This document shows positions 55,669-64,000 of a stretch of DNA of 64,000 bases, one piece after another. Made by a program: the position numbers and the translations under genes. Source of the DNA: Candidatus Pararuminococcus gallinarum. GTDB taxonomy: Bacteria; Bacillota; Clostridia; Oscillospirales; Ruminococcaceae. The stretch covers positions 1 through 64,000 of the forward strand of contig CAJFSX010000003.1 of assembly GCA_904419775.1 (NCBI GenBank). The letters are read 5' to 3'. The stretch's first letter is position 1, and each line of letters begins with the position of its first letter. The notes beneath the pieces were generated by a model. It was not told the origin of the DNA and did no database searches. It saw only the letters and a list, made by a program, of their open reading frames with translations.

Positions 55669-56511
55669 ATGATACGATTATTTGCCTGTGATCTGGATGG
55701 CACGCTGCTGAATGAACGACATGAATCAGATGCGTTCATCGAGGGGGTCCTGCGCAGTGTGGTGGAAAGCGGACGTTATTTTACGGTTGCGACCGGACGA
55801 AGCACGTCTATGATCGATTTTGGAGAAATGAATGGGCGGATCTATGTGATCTGCATGAACGGGTCACTGATCCTGGATCCAAAGGGCCGCGTCGTTCGCT
55901 GTGAGAAGATCGACAAGGAGGTCCTGCTTCAGTTGCTGGAACAGTTCCCGACATTGCGCATGGAGTGCCTGAGCGCACAGCGTTCCTACATCCGTCAGGA
56001 CAAAGAGACATTTGTGGCAGCGATGATGGCCAACAAAGACCGGATGGCAAACGGGGAGCGCTGGGTCCGACGTTTGCTGGAACACGTGGATGAACAGATG
56101 TGCTTTTCACAGCGCACGGAGGAGATCCTGAAGCAGGACATCTGCAAGATCAACTGTCGGGTGGACACGCAGGAAGAGGCTCGTCAGCTGCAGGAATATC
56201 TGCAGGCACATGCCGATGCGCTGGTCAATGCGCCGAGCAACCAGGGACATTTTGAGATCACGGCCAGCGGTGTGAACAAGGGGACCGCGATCCTGCATCT
56301 GGCCGATCGGCTGGGCATCGATGCACAGGATGTCGCCGTGTATGGGGATGGCGGTAACGATCTGGAGATGCTGACGATGTTCGCACACTCGTATGCCCCT
56401 TGTACGGCACAGAAGGAGGCACAGATGGCTGCTTCTGCGATCATCGGCCCCTACCAGTCGTACAGCGTGGCGAAACACATCGCCGAAACGCTGGTAAAAG
56501 AGGACGAATAA
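55669..56511 (+). CDS. HAD-superfamily hydrolase, Cof/YidA type
   Basis: 280 residues. Catalytic DLDGTLLN (motif I), TVATGRSTSMI (motif II), and GVNKGTAILHLADRLG plus YGDGGNDLEML (motifs III-IV) identify a class IIB phosphatase acting on small phosphorylated metabolites. GGAAGGAGGG precedes the ATG at 55669. First gene in the foreign-looking section; Thr is mostly ACG and Ile mostly ATC. Confidence 0.92.
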   Translation: MIRLFACDLDGTLLNERHESDAFIEGVLRSVVESGRYFTVATGRSTSMIDFGEMNGRIYVICMNGSLILDPKGRVVRCEKIDKEVLLQLLEQFPTLRMECLSAQRSYIRQDKETFVAAMMANKDRMANGERWVRRLLEHVDEQMCFSQRTEEILKQDICKINCRVDTQEEARQLQEYLQAHADALVNAPSNQGHFEITASGVNKGTAILHLADRLGIDAQDVAVYGDGGNDLEMLTMFAHSYAPCTAQKEAQMAASAIIGPYQSYSVAKHIAETLVKEDE

Positions 56512-56620
56512 ACCGGCAACAGAGATGATTTTTTCATCGGTCCGCAGGGCTATGTTATAATAAGATCAGGAAAACGCATGGAAATGCAGGGAAAAGGGAA
56601 AGAGAAAGGACAGGAAGAGA

Positions 56621-57955
56621 ATGAAAATGAGAAGAAGTGGAAAGGCGTTGCTGGCGCTGCTTTTGAGCGCAGCGCTTTTACCGGCAGCCGGCTGTTCGCA
56701 GAACCCGGATGCCCTGACGCTGATGAAGACGGCGAGCGAGGAGATGCAGAAGCTGGATTCCTATGCGGCAGATGCGACGCTGGAGTTTAACATGGGGGTC
56801 GGAGATGGTGAAAGCACGATCAACATGGGCATGAACGGGTCGATCTCCATCGAGATGACACAGGATCCGTTTGTCACGCACGGAACATCGGAGGTCACGG
56901 TCAGCACGCTGGGACAGGAAGATACGGCATCATCGGAATACTATCAGTTTGAACAGGACGGTGAACTGGTGCAGCTCACCAACGACGGCAGCGGCTGGGT
57001 ATCACAGTCGAGCGGAGAAATTGATGTCGGTACCGCACAGGATGCGATGAAGCTGTTTGATTATGACATCGTCAAGGATCTTGAACCGGCAGTGACCGGA
57101 TCAGAGAAAGTGAACGATGTGGATGCCTGGCGCATCGAATTCGAGGCGGGGATCGAGGAACTGATGGCATTGTCCGGTGAAGAGATGGACAGTACGACCG
57201 AAACGTTCATCAACGCCATGGGCGAAGACATCACGTTGAAGTGTGCGCTGTACGTCGATAAGGAGACCAACCGGTATGTGAAGTCGGATATCACGCTGAG
57301 CGGGCTGGATGAACTGTTCCGTCTGGCGATGAGCTCCAGCGAGCTGCCGGAGGGCATGGAACTGACGATGGATGATATCGTCTTCAGCTTTACATATGGC
57401 AAGTTCAATGAGGTCGATGCGATCGAGATCCCAAGTGAGGTGCGAAACCTCTCCGGCGGCGGTACGCAGACCAATGTGTGGGAAACGATGAAGCTGAACG
57501 TCGGCTCTGCTTCGCTGACGATCGGTGAGAGCACCGTGCAGGAACTGCTCGATGCGGGATTTACGCTGGATTCGGATCTTCCGGAGACGATGGAACCGGG
57601 AGATACTCAATATCTGACGGTGCTGCGCGGGGAGGATGATTTCTCGCTGAGCGTCGAGAACATGACATCGGAGACGATCGATGCCACGGATGCGACCGTA
57701 TACGGCTTCAGCGGCATGTACATCGCTGCAGAAGACATCGTGCTGGAAGGCGGGATCCATTCGGGTTCCACCAGCGCAGAAGTGCTGGAAGCCTACGGCG
57801 ATCCGAACACGCTGTCCGATGAAGGCTTCTATGACGAATGGAAGTACGAGATCTCAGATACCTTTGGTTCCAAGTATCTGGATCTGGCGATCGAGGACGG
57901 TGTCGTGACCGATATCGATCTGTCGGTCTACTACTTCGGCGATCTGTTCGCATAA
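56621..57955 (+). CDS. Secreted lipoprotein of unknown function
   Basis: 444 residues. A basic start, hydrophobic core and lipobox LPAAGC (Cys at about 25) give a lipoprotein signal. Residues about 33-275 repeat the pattern of lipid-binding LppX/DUF6612-like proteins (MKTASEEMQKLDSYAADATL, YVDKETNRYVKSDITLSGLD). The remaining third resembles a second domain of separate origin (SLTIGESTVQELLDAGFTLD). Acidic and Met/Glu-rich. Ligand unknown. Confidence 0.75.
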   Translation: MKMRRSGKALLALLLSAALLPAAGCSQNPDALTLMKTASEEMQKLDSYAADATLEFNMGVGDGESTINMGMNGSISIEMTQDPFVTHGTSEVTVSTLGQEDTASSEYYQFEQDGELVQLTNDGSGWVSQSSGEIDVGTAQDAMKLFDYDIVKDLEPAVTGSEKVNDVDAWRIEFEAGIEELMALSGEEMDSTTETFINAMGEDITLKCALYVDKETNRYVKSDITLSGLDELFRLAMSSSELPEGMELTMDDIVFSFTYGKFNEVDAIEIPSEVRNLSGGGTQTNVWETMKLNVGSASLTIGESTVQELLDAGFTLDSDLPETMEPGDTQYLTVLRGEDDFSLSVENMTSETIDATDATVYGFSGMYIAAEDIVLEGGIHSGSTSAEVLEAYGDPNTLSDEGFYDEWKYEISDTFGSKYLDLAIEDGVVTDIDLSVYYFGDLFA

Positions 57956-57965
57956 ATGAAAAAGA

Positions 57966-58009
57966 AAAGCAGTGCTCTTTGCGTCGGTGACGCAGGAAGC
58001 GCTGCTTTA
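57966..58009. terminator. Hairpin between lipoprotein and response-regulator genes
   Basis: AAGCAGTGCT pairs with AGCGCTGCTT (one G-T) between converging genes; it abuts the response-regulator stop. Confidence 0.6.
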
Positions 58010-58627
58010 TTCATTTCCCCGGATATATTCATAATAATAGATGGCCAGCTGGGTGCGGTCACGCAGCTGCAGGCGGGAGAGCAGGGAAGAGAGATAGTTG
58101 CGGACGGTTCCCTCGCTGAGATAGAGTTGGGCAGCGATCTCTTTGTTGTTCATCCCTTTGGCGACGAGCGTCAGGATGGACAGTTCCCGTTCGCTCAGTT
58201 CGACCGGAAGGGTCTCCCGGTGCGTGAGCAGCTGTGGGATCTTGCGGACGATCTCCGTGTTGAAGACGTTCTGTCCCTGTGCGATCGCTTCCAGAGCGGC
58301 GGGAATCCCTTCAAAGTTCTGTTTGAGGATATAACCTTTCACGCCGATGGTCAGCGCCTGAATGATGTATTCTTCATCGCTGAAGGTCGTCAGAAACAGG
58401 ATGCGGGCATCCGGGTGCTGTTTCAGGATCTGACGGCTGGCTTCTACGCCGTTGGTCTCCTTCATGCGGATGTCCATCAACACGACATCCGGCAACAGGC
58501 GATGATACGTTTCGGCAGCGAATGCGCCGTCATGGATACAGGCGGCGACCGTGTGTCCCTGTGCCTGCAGGATCGTCTGCAGCGAAGAACAGACCAGGGG
58601 GTCGTCATCGATGATGATCAGTCGCAT
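58007..58627 (-). CDS. NarL/LuxR-type response regulator
   Basis: 206 residues. Receiver with acidic pocket IIIDDDPL, phospho-acceptor region DVVLMDIRMKE and Lys in GVKGYILKQ; C-terminal LuxR helix-turn-helix LSERELSILTLVAKGMNNKE ... LSEGTVRNYLSSLLSRL. Overlaps the kinase gene by 10 bases. Likely controls the divergent ABC exporter, as DesR/YvfU-type regulators do. Confidence 0.92.
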   Translation of the reverse strand: MRLIIIDDDPLVCSSLQTILQAQGHTVAACIHDGAFAAETYHRLLPDVVLMDIRMKETNGVEASRQILKQHPDARILFLTTFSDEEYIIQALTIGVKGYILKQNFEGIPAALEAIAQGQNVFNTEIVRKIPQLLTHRETLPVELSERELSILTLVAKGMNNKEIAAQLYLSEGTVRNYLSSLLSRLQLRDRTQLAIYYYEYIRGNE

Positions 58628-59703
58628 GATGTTTCCTCCTTTGTGCGGATCGGCAGCGTGATGAAGAGCTGAAAGCAGTCCTTCGTACAGTGGATGTGGA
58701 CATGTCCGCCCAGTTCATAGATCCGTTTTCGGATGTTGGCTAGTCCCATGCCGCCTTCCCGGATGGGGTGGCGCACGCCGTCATTGCGCAGGATGAGCTG
58801 ATAGAAGCCGGGCTGTTGCAGGACCTTGAGCAGCGCATGGTGGACATCCGCATGCACTTCCATGTTGTGGATGCCCTCGGTGATGACCGCCAGCAGCTGG
58901 GCGATCGTATGCGGAGGCAGCGGATCGCGGAGCTGATACTGCAGGGTGATGGGCAGATCGGCGTGCTGATCGAGCAGCCGGTGCAGTTCCATCTGAAAAT
59001 CGACCGATGTATCATAGAGGTCATGTACGCTGCGGCGGGCATTTTCCATTCCCTGCTGCAGCGTATCCTGGAGTTTGCGCAGCGGTTCTTTCAGCTCCTG
59101 CTGTGTCAGCAGGGCGTTGATCGCACCCGCCTGCAACAAAGCGCTGGAGAGGATGTGACCGATGCTGTCGTGGATGTCACGGGCGATCCGGTTGCGTTCA
59201 TCCAGCGTGGCGATCTGGATCTCATATTCCTTTTCTCTCAGCAGAGAACGGTTCTGTTCTTCCAGCAGACGGTTGTTTTCGATCAGCAGATCCCGCTGCT
59301 GATGGGCCTGCTTTGCCATGACCTGATGTCTGGATGCCGCTTCCTGCAGCCAGCAGCTGATGAGCATCCAGAGCGCGATCATGAGAAAGAGCGGCTGTTT
59401 CTTTTCGATGATGCCATACAGGCAGCCGATGCTCGGAAACAGACACAGCCAGCGATACGGCCGCTCCAGATGGAAGGACCAAAGCGGGAGATAACAGGAG
59501 AGGACCGGAAAAAATGGAATCGCGCACAGTGAGAGGCAGGACAGGACGAGGGCGCCTTTGTTCGCTGTGCGCAGTTCCATCAGACAGGCAAAACAGAGCG
59601 CAGCCAGAAGATACAGGCTGATCAGGGAGGGGGAGGAAGAAAAGAGCAGTGAAAAGAACGATCCCTGTAACAGCAGGATCCCCTGAAGGAACAGACGATT
59701 CAT
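58618..59703 (-). CDS. Sensor histidine kinase, DesK/NarX-type (HisKA_3)
   Basis: 361 residues. About five N-terminal membrane helices and no large outside domain, a coiled-coil linker, then RNRIARDIHDSIGHILSSAL with the phospho-accepting His, and a C-terminal ATPase part with GGMGLANIRKRIYELGGHV. Membrane-stress or drug sensing is typical for this layout. GGAGGTGGAGAG before ATG 59703 fixes the start. Confidence 0.9.
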   Translation of the reverse strand: MNRLFLQGILLLQGSFFSLLFSSSPSLISLYLLAALCFACLMELRTANKGALVLSCLSLCAIPFFPVLSCYLPLWSFHLERPYRWLCLFPSIGCLYGIIEKKQPLFLMIALWMLISCWLQEAASRHQVMAKQAHQQRDLLIENNRLLEEQNRSLLREKEYEIQIATLDERNRIARDIHDSIGHILSSALLQAGAINALLTQQELKEPLRKLQDTLQQGMENARRSVHDLYDTSVDFQMELHRLLDQHADLPITLQYQLRDPLPPHTIAQLLAVITEGIHNMEVHADVHHALLKVLQQPGFYQLILRNDGVRHPIREGGMGLANIRKRIYELGGHVHIHCTKDCFQLFITLPIRTKEETSCD

Positions 59704-59773
59704 CTCTCCACCTCCTGACTTGTGTTTATTATAACAAATGTAAAAAGCGCAAAAAAGGGAAGAGGAGGAAGTG

Positions 59774-59834
59774 ATGACATTTGTCATGTGGCCGATGACA
59801 TCCGGCACTGGAAAGAGCAGGATAAATTTGTCAT
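59774..59834. promoter_or_regulatory. Repeated ATGACA/TGTCAT boxes, candidate response-regulator sites
   Basis: ATGACA-TT-TGTCAT at 59774-59787 is a palindrome; a further ATGACA is at 59795-59800 and a TGTCAT at 59829-59834, the last overlapping a CATAAT -10-like box. All lie in the divergent region between kinase and ABC genes. Binding by the neighbouring regulator is inferred. Confidence 0.5.
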
Positions 59835-59857
59835 AATAAAGCTGTGAGGTGATCAAC

Positions 59858-60796
59858 ATGATCGTACGTGTCGAACAACTGGTCAAGCGTTATCAGGAAC
59901 TGGTCGCACTGGACCATTTTTCACTGCAGGTGGAGGAAGGGGAGATCCTTGGCCTGCTGGGTCCCAATGGCAGTGGCAAGACGACGGCCATCAACTGCAT
60001 GCTTTCCCTGCTGAAATATGATAAGGGATCTGTGGAGCTGTTTGGAGAGCCGATGCGGCCGGATGCCTATGAGATCAAGAAACAGATCGGTGTGGTCTTT
60101 CAGAACATCGCCGTGTTTGAGGAGCTGAGCGTGGAGGAGAATGTCCGCTATTTCTGCAGCTTATATGTAAAAGATAAAGCGGAGCGGGAGCGCTGTGTGG
60201 AATGGGCGCTGGATTTTGTCGGTCTGCGGGAGTTTCGCGGTTTTCGTCCGCGCAAGCTCAGCGGCGGCATGCTGCGGCGGCTGAACATCGCCTGCGGGAT
60301 CGCACATCACCCGAAGCTGATCTTCATGGATGAACCGACCGTGGCGGTCGATCCACAGAGCCGCAACAACATCCTGGAAGGGATCGTGAAGCTCAATGAG
60401 CAGGGAGCGACCGTGATCTATACCAGTCATTATATGGAAGAGGTCGAGCAGCTGTGTACGCGGATCGTCATTTTGGATGATGGCCGTGTCGTCGCTTGTG
60501 GAACGAAGGAAGAGCTCAAAGAGATGATCGCGTTGCGGGAAAAGATCACCATCGAAGATGTGGTGTTGAGCGAGGAACAGCGAGCGATGTTTGAAGAACT
60601 GCCGGCACTGCTGGATCTGCAGTATCATTCCCGTCAGCTGCGCTTGTCGTTTGGTGTGGGCAGCGGACATCTGGAATCGCTGCTGGGTCTGTTGCGCCGA
60701 GCGCAGATCAGCTATGGAAAGATCTACAGCGAACAGCCGACGCTCAATGATGTCTTCCTGGAGATCACCGGACGGGAACTGAGGGATGACGTATGA
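59858..60796 (+). CDS. ABC-2 exporter ATP-binding protein
   Basis: 313 residues: Walker A GPNGSGKTT, signature LSGGMLRR, Walker B LIFMDEPTVAVDP, and the switch His in YTSHYMEEVEQL. A C-terminal extension follows, as in DrrA/NatA-type subunits. ATG 59858 follows GAGGTGATC; the GTG at 59849 overlaps that site. First gene of a three-gene exporter operon divergent from the two-component genes. Confidence 0.93.
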   Translation: MIVRVEQLVKRYQELVALDHFSLQVEEGEILGLLGPNGSGKTTAINCMLSLLKYDKGSVELFGEPMRPDAYEIKKQIGVVFQNIAVFEELSVEENVRYFCSLYVKDKAERERCVEWALDFVGLREFRGFRPRKLSGGMLRRLNIACGIAHHPKLIFMDEPTVAVDPQSRNNILEGIVKLNEQGATVIYTSHYMEEVEQLCTRIVILDDGRVVACGTKEELKEMIALREKITIEDVVLSEEQRAMFEELPALLDLQYHSRQLRLSFGVGSGHLESLLGLLRRAQISYGKIYSEQPTLNDVFLEITGRELRDDV

Positions 60797-61920
60797 GGAC
60801 ACTGTGGTATGACGTGCAGCTGCGCTTTCGCAATAAGGTGATCCTGTTCTGGATGTTTCTGTTTCCGATCATCCTGTGCACGCTGTTTTCGTTGGTGCTG
60901 CGGGATGTCTATGCGCTGGAGGAGCAAACGGTGATCCCACTGGGCATTGAAATGAATGAGGCCTACGAGCAGGATGCGACGCTGCAGGCGGTGTTGCAGC
61001 AGCTGAGCGAAGGGGAGGATGCACTGTTTTCGCTGGAGGCGGCAGGGGGCGATGTACAGGAACAGTTGGAACAGGGAAAGTGGATCGCTTACGTACAGGT
61101 GATGGAAGATGGCGAGATCGCTCTGACGATGAGCGGAAACGGACTGGAACAAACGATCACCGAAATGTTCTTCGATGAGTTTTCACAGCAGCGGCAACTG
61201 GCACAGACCTGGCTGGAACAGGGGGCATCTTCGCAGGAGCTGCAATTGCTGTTCACACAGACGCGATCCTATGTCACATCGATGAGCGCTCAGCAGGGCA
61301 TCACGCTGGAATATGTCGAGTATTTTTCGGCCCTGGCGATGGCCTGCATGTATTGCGGCTACTTTGGCATCCGTTCTCAGCAGCAGCTGCAGGCGAATCA
61401 GTCGCCGCTGGGCATGCGGCTGCAGTGTGCGCCCTGTCCCCGGCATGTGGTGCTGATCAAGGAGCTGCTGTGCAACAACCTGATCTGCATCCTGCTCAAT
61501 GTCCTGCAACTGGCGTTCATGGCCGGCGTGCTGCACATCTCGTTTGGTCATTCGCTGTACTGGGTGCTGGGGACGACGTGCCTGGGCTCCTTTGCCGGGA
61601 ACGGGCTGGGGCTGCTCATCGGCAGCGTCGCATCCCTACGCAGCGAACAGAAGGTGACCGTTCTGTCCTGCTTCGTGCTGTTGCTGAGCTTTCTGTGCGG
61701 CATGATGGTGCCAAGCGTGAAATACTTCGTGCATGTGTATGCCCCGTTCCTGGAATGGATCAACCCGTGCGCGCTGTTGACGGATGCGTATCTGCATCTG
61801 AGCATGCAGGGAGCGAACTGGAATGTGTGCTTCGATCTGCTGATGCTGGCGGGGATCGGCATCGTGTTCTATGGCATCAGTTATCTGTTCATGAGGAGGC
61901 AGCAGTATGAGAGTCTTTAA
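60793..61920 (+). CDS. ABC-2 type permease, first subunit
   Basis: 375 residues. One helix at 18-37, a soluble outside region of about 130 residues, then five C-terminal helices, the YhgE/NatB-type ABC-2 layout. Overlaps the ATPase gene by ATGA, so translation is coupled. With the next permease it likely forms a heterodimeric channel. Substrate unknown; antibiotics, peptides or sodium are precedents. Confidence 0.88.
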   Translation: MRTLWYDVQLRFRNKVILFWMFLFPIILCTLFSLVLRDVYALEEQTVIPLGIEMNEAYEQDATLQAVLQQLSEGEDALFSLEAAGGDVQEQLEQGKWIAYVQVMEDGEIALTMSGNGLEQTITEMFFDEFSQQRQLAQTWLEQGASSQELQLLFTQTRSYVTSMSAQQGITLEYVEYFSALAMACMYCGYFGIRSQQQLQANQSPLGMRLQCAPCPRHVVLIKELLCNNLICILLNVLQLAFMAGVLHISFGHSLYWVLGTTCLGSFAGNGLGLLIGSVASLRSEQKVTVLSCFVLLLSFLCGMMVPSVKYFVHVYAPFLEWINPCALLTDAYLHLSMQGANWNVCFDLLMLAGIGIVFYGISYLFMRRQQYESL

Positions 61921-63070
61921 ATTGTATCTGCTGTTGTTGCAGCGGCAGTGGCGGACGATCGCGTTGTATGTCACTGTATTTCTGGGCGTGTTCCTGCTGA
62001 TTGCAGTGTTGAATTCCGGCAATGGCGAATATCAGGCGCAACAGATCCGCGTCGTGTTGCGCAATGAAGATGACAGCGAGGTAAGCGAGGTGCTGAGCGA
62101 TGCACTGCAGGAGCGTTTCGTGGTCGAAGAAGGACTGGGAGACACAGAGATGGACGAAGCGCTGTTTTATCAGGCGGGGCATGTCGCCATCGTCATTCCG
62201 GAGGGATTCGGTGATGCGTTTGCGCTGGGAAAGGGAACGCTCGAACTGCGTACCCAGGGCAATAACGCTTATGGGGAACTCGTCCGCCGTCAATGTGATC
62301 AGTTTCTTGGGCTGCTGGCAAAGGGGCATCAGCTGCATCCGGAAAAGAGCTATGCGCAGCTCTGTGAAGAGATCCGCGCTGCCGATACGCCGGTGTCGGT
62401 CGAGATGACTTCTGCGCTGAGCGATTCGAGAAGCCGGATGAGCACGTACTGCAACTTCATGAGCTATGTCATCCTGACGCTGATGCTCACCTGCATCCCG
62501 CTGACGATCAGCGTGCTGCGTGCACCGGATACACAGATGCGATTGTCCTGTGCACCTCTGTCCGGTCGTTCGCTGATGCTGCAGGTGTTGGCAGGCGCAG
62601 GCATCTTTGCGATCGGTCTGCTGGCGGTGCTCTATGCCGCGCTGACTGCCCTGTGCGGTGTTTCGACCATCTGTTCACCGAGCGGTCTGCTGATGCTGCT
62701 GAATGGGGTGCTGTTTACGGCCGCATCGCTCGCCTTTGCGCTGATGATCGCCTTTCTCATCAGCGGACATCGCAAAAGAGAAAAGACGGAAGAGACGGTC
62801 AGCGCCCTCAGCAACCTGCTCGGGCTGTCCTTCAGCTTCCTGGGCGGTGCCTTCGTGCCGCAGCAGTTGCTTTCGGCGCCGCTGCAGTTCATCGCTTCCT
62901 TTACGCCGACGTACTGGTTCGTACGGATCAGCGATCAGCTGGGCAGCGGTGTGATCGATCCCTCACAGCTTTTGACCGGCTATGTGGCGCTCACACTGTT
63001 TGCGCTTGCCTTTGCCCTGTCGACCGCGGTCATCGCCCGTCGGCGGATGCAGCGAGACGCTCTTTCCTGA
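61907..63070 (+). CDS. ABC-2 type permease, second subunit
   Basis: 387 residues with the same layout as the previous gene: helix at about 16-36, outside domain, five helices with LGLSFSFLGGAFVPQQLLSA and FTPTYWFVRISD near the end, as in ABC-2 permeases. Overlaps the first permease gene by 14 bases. Last gene of the exporter operon, followed by a terminator. Confidence 0.88.
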   Translation: MRVFKLYLLLLQRQWRTIALYVTVFLGVFLLIAVLNSGNGEYQAQQIRVVLRNEDDSEVSEVLSDALQERFVVEEGLGDTEMDEALFYQAGHVAIVIPEGFGDAFALGKGTLELRTQGNNAYGELVRRQCDQFLGLLAKGHQLHPEKSYAQLCEEIRAADTPVSVEMTSALSDSRSRMSTYCNFMSYVILTLMLTCIPLTISVLRAPDTQMRLSCAPLSGRSLMLQVLAGAGIFAIGLLAVLYAALTALCGVSTICSPSGLLMLLNGVLFTAASLAFALMIAFLISGHRKREKTEETVSALSNLLGLSFSFLGGAFVPQQLLSAPLQFIASFTPTYWFVRISDQLGSGVIDPSQLLTGYVALTLFALAFALSTAVIARRRMQRDALS

Positions 63071-63093
63071 AACGGCCGTGGACGGCCGTTTTT
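63069..63093 (+). terminator. Terminator of the ABC exporter operon
   Basis: AAACGGCCGT and ACGGCCGTTT form a 10-bp stem with a 2-base gap, then TTTC. Confidence 0.8.
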
Positions 63094-63159
63094 CTTTCCC
63101 TGTTTCCATTTTCGGCACCGCTGTGATACGATGGAGAAAAGAGAGAAAGGCGGAAAGGC

Positions 63160-64000
63160 ATGCGAAAGACAGTCTTGTACATAGCGATGAGCCTGGACGG
63201 TTACATCGCCGATGAAAACGGCGGTGTCGGCTGGCTGGATGGATACAGCGGGATCGAAGGCAGCTGGGAGGCGCTGATGCAGCGCACAGATACGGTCTTT
63301 ATGGGGAGAAGGACCTACGACCAGATCACAAACGAGCTCTCTCCCTCCCAATGGGTCTATGCGGACCGGCAGACGTTCGTCTTTACCCATCGGCCCCTGC
63401 CTTCCTGTGAGAACATCTGCTTTACCGAGCGTTCGCCGATCGCCCTTCTGGATGAACTGCAGGCGCAGGAGGGAAAGGACATCTGGATCTGCGGCGGCGC
63501 ACAGATCATTCGGACGCTGATGGAGGATGACCGGATCGATGTGTATCAGCTGACCATCCTGCCGGTGCTGCTGGGAGCGGGCATCCCATTGTTTGAACGG
63601 CTGATGGATCCGTGTCGATTGCGGCTGATCGAGACAACGGTACAGGGCGATGTGGTGGAGCTGCGATATGGTCGCTCGTTTCACATCTGCCGTATGCAGC
63701 CTTCACAGCTGGAACGGGTCGCTTCCATCTGGCTGTCCGGGAACGAACAGGCCCATGCCTTTCTGCCGGCGGGCTTCTGGCGCTCCCTGTATCCGCAGGT
63801 GAAGGAACAGCTGGCACAGGCGGAGATCTATGTATGTGAACAGAAGGGAACGGTCTGCGGCTTCATCGGCATGCGGGAAACGAGGATCGAAGGGCTCTTC
63901 GTCGATGCCGGCTGTCGCGGTCAGGGCGTCGGCAGCGCACTGCTGGCGGATGTGAAGAAGCGGCGGGATGTCCTGCGTCTGCAGGTGTATCGTCAAAATG
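63160..64000 (+). CDS. RibD_C/dihydrofolate-reductase-like domain fused to GNAT acetyltransferase (3' end beyond window)
   Basis: 280 codons read without a stop to the window end. Residues 1-170 (MRKTVLYIAMSLDGYIADEN, VFMGRRTYDQI, DIWICGGAQIIRTLMED) match the RibD C-terminal / YyaP-YwjB dihydrofolate-reductase-like family. From about 178 a second domain has the GNAT acetyl-CoA motif IEGLFVDAGCRGQGVGSALL. The two are in one frame without a break. GGAAAGGC precedes the ATG. Function of the fusion unknown; NADPH-dependent reduction plus acetylation is the simple reading. Confidence 0.85.
   Translation, partial: MRKTVLYIAMSLDGYIADENGGVGWLDGYSGIEGSWEALMQRTDTVFMGRRTYDQITNELSPSQWVYADRQTFVFTHRPLPSCENICFTERSPIALLDELQAQEGKDIWICGGAQIIRTLMEDDRIDVYQLTILPVLLGAGIPLFERLMDPCRLRLIETTVQGDVVELRYGRSFHICRMQPSQLERVASIWLSGNEQAHAFLPAGFWRSLYPQVKEQLAQAEIYVCEQKGTVCGFIGMRETRIEGLFVDAGCRGQGVGSALLADVKKRRDVLRLQVYRQN

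Overview
Most of this window (about 0.4 to 55.5 kb) looks like the chromosome of an anaerobic, spore-forming, fairly GC-rich Firmicute of the class Clostridia, most likely an Oscillospiraceae-type gut bacterium. The signs are the block rpsT / gpr / spoIIP / yqxA-position gene / lepA / hemW / hrcA-grpE-dnaK-dnaJ / prmA / rsmE in the order known from Bacillus subtilis, spoVAC-AD-AE, spoIIID, a SpoIIQ-like peptidase, rubrerythrin, an iron alcohol dehydrogenase and strong Shine-Dalgarno sites. From about 55.56 kb to the end the codon choice changes sharply (threonine ACC gives way to ACG, isoleucine is almost all ATC, many GAT-CGN pairs). The last 8.4 kb therefore probably come from another genome, by transfer or by a mis-joined assembly. 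The first 0.2 kb is also a suspicious join, between a MATE efflux gene and a phage lysis gene.

Layout. 0-0.9 kb: MATE and XhlA-like fragments, then two tRNA-Ser genes. 1-3 kb: a YtrA-type GntR regulator with an ABC transporter and a 19-bp-arm operator. 3-6.3 kb: PilN-like protein, VanY carboxypeptidase, rsmE, prmA. 6.4-16.6 kb: an accessory block inserted between prmA and dnaJ, holding a membrane-anchored Asp-box propeller, a class M sirtuin with a zinc-type macrodomain and a flavin/ferredoxin protein, an NmrA-like protein, and a MarR / ABC / ABC / cytidylate-kinase-like operon. 16.8-27.9 kb: the heat-shock and sporulation block, under CIRCE control. 28-32.7 kb: spoVA genes, purA and spoIIQ-like. 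32.8-34.4 kb: a KduI/IolB-type isomerase with an FCD-GntR regulator behind a perfect 52-bp palindrome. 34.5-39.8 kb: spoIIID, membrane M28 peptidase, thioredoxin reductase, an L-fucose-isomerase-family enzyme and a membrane protein.

40-46.5 kb is the most striking part: six consecutive, diverged PfkB-family sugar kinases in two transcription units (2 + 4), each unit driven by a TTGACA-type promoter of similar sequence. 46.6-48 kb holds an internally deleted UDP-GlcNAc 2-epimerase gene and a GT4 glycosyltransferase with an AT-rich mosaic centre. 48.2-55.6 kb holds an SSS-family sodium symporter, rubrerythrin, ECF S-component, methyltransferase, two alkylated-DNA repair genes, a CGGC protein, an iron alcohol dehydrogenase and a Cache-type membrane sensor.

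55.6-64 kb (foreign-looking) carries a Cof-type HAD phosphatase behind a structured leader, a lipoprotein, a NarL/DesK-type two-component system divergent from an ABC-2 exporter (ATPase plus two permeases), and a RibD_C/dihydrofolate-reductase-like domain fused to a GNAT acetyltransferase that runs off the window end.

Functional themes: spore formation and germination, protein quality control, NAD-dependent ADP-ribosyl signalling (sirtuin plus macrodomain), sugar or sugar-acid isomerisation and phosphorylation (FucI, KduI/IolB, six PfkB kinases), alkylation repair, and drug or peptide export. No CRISPR array, insertion sequence or rRNA gene was seen.
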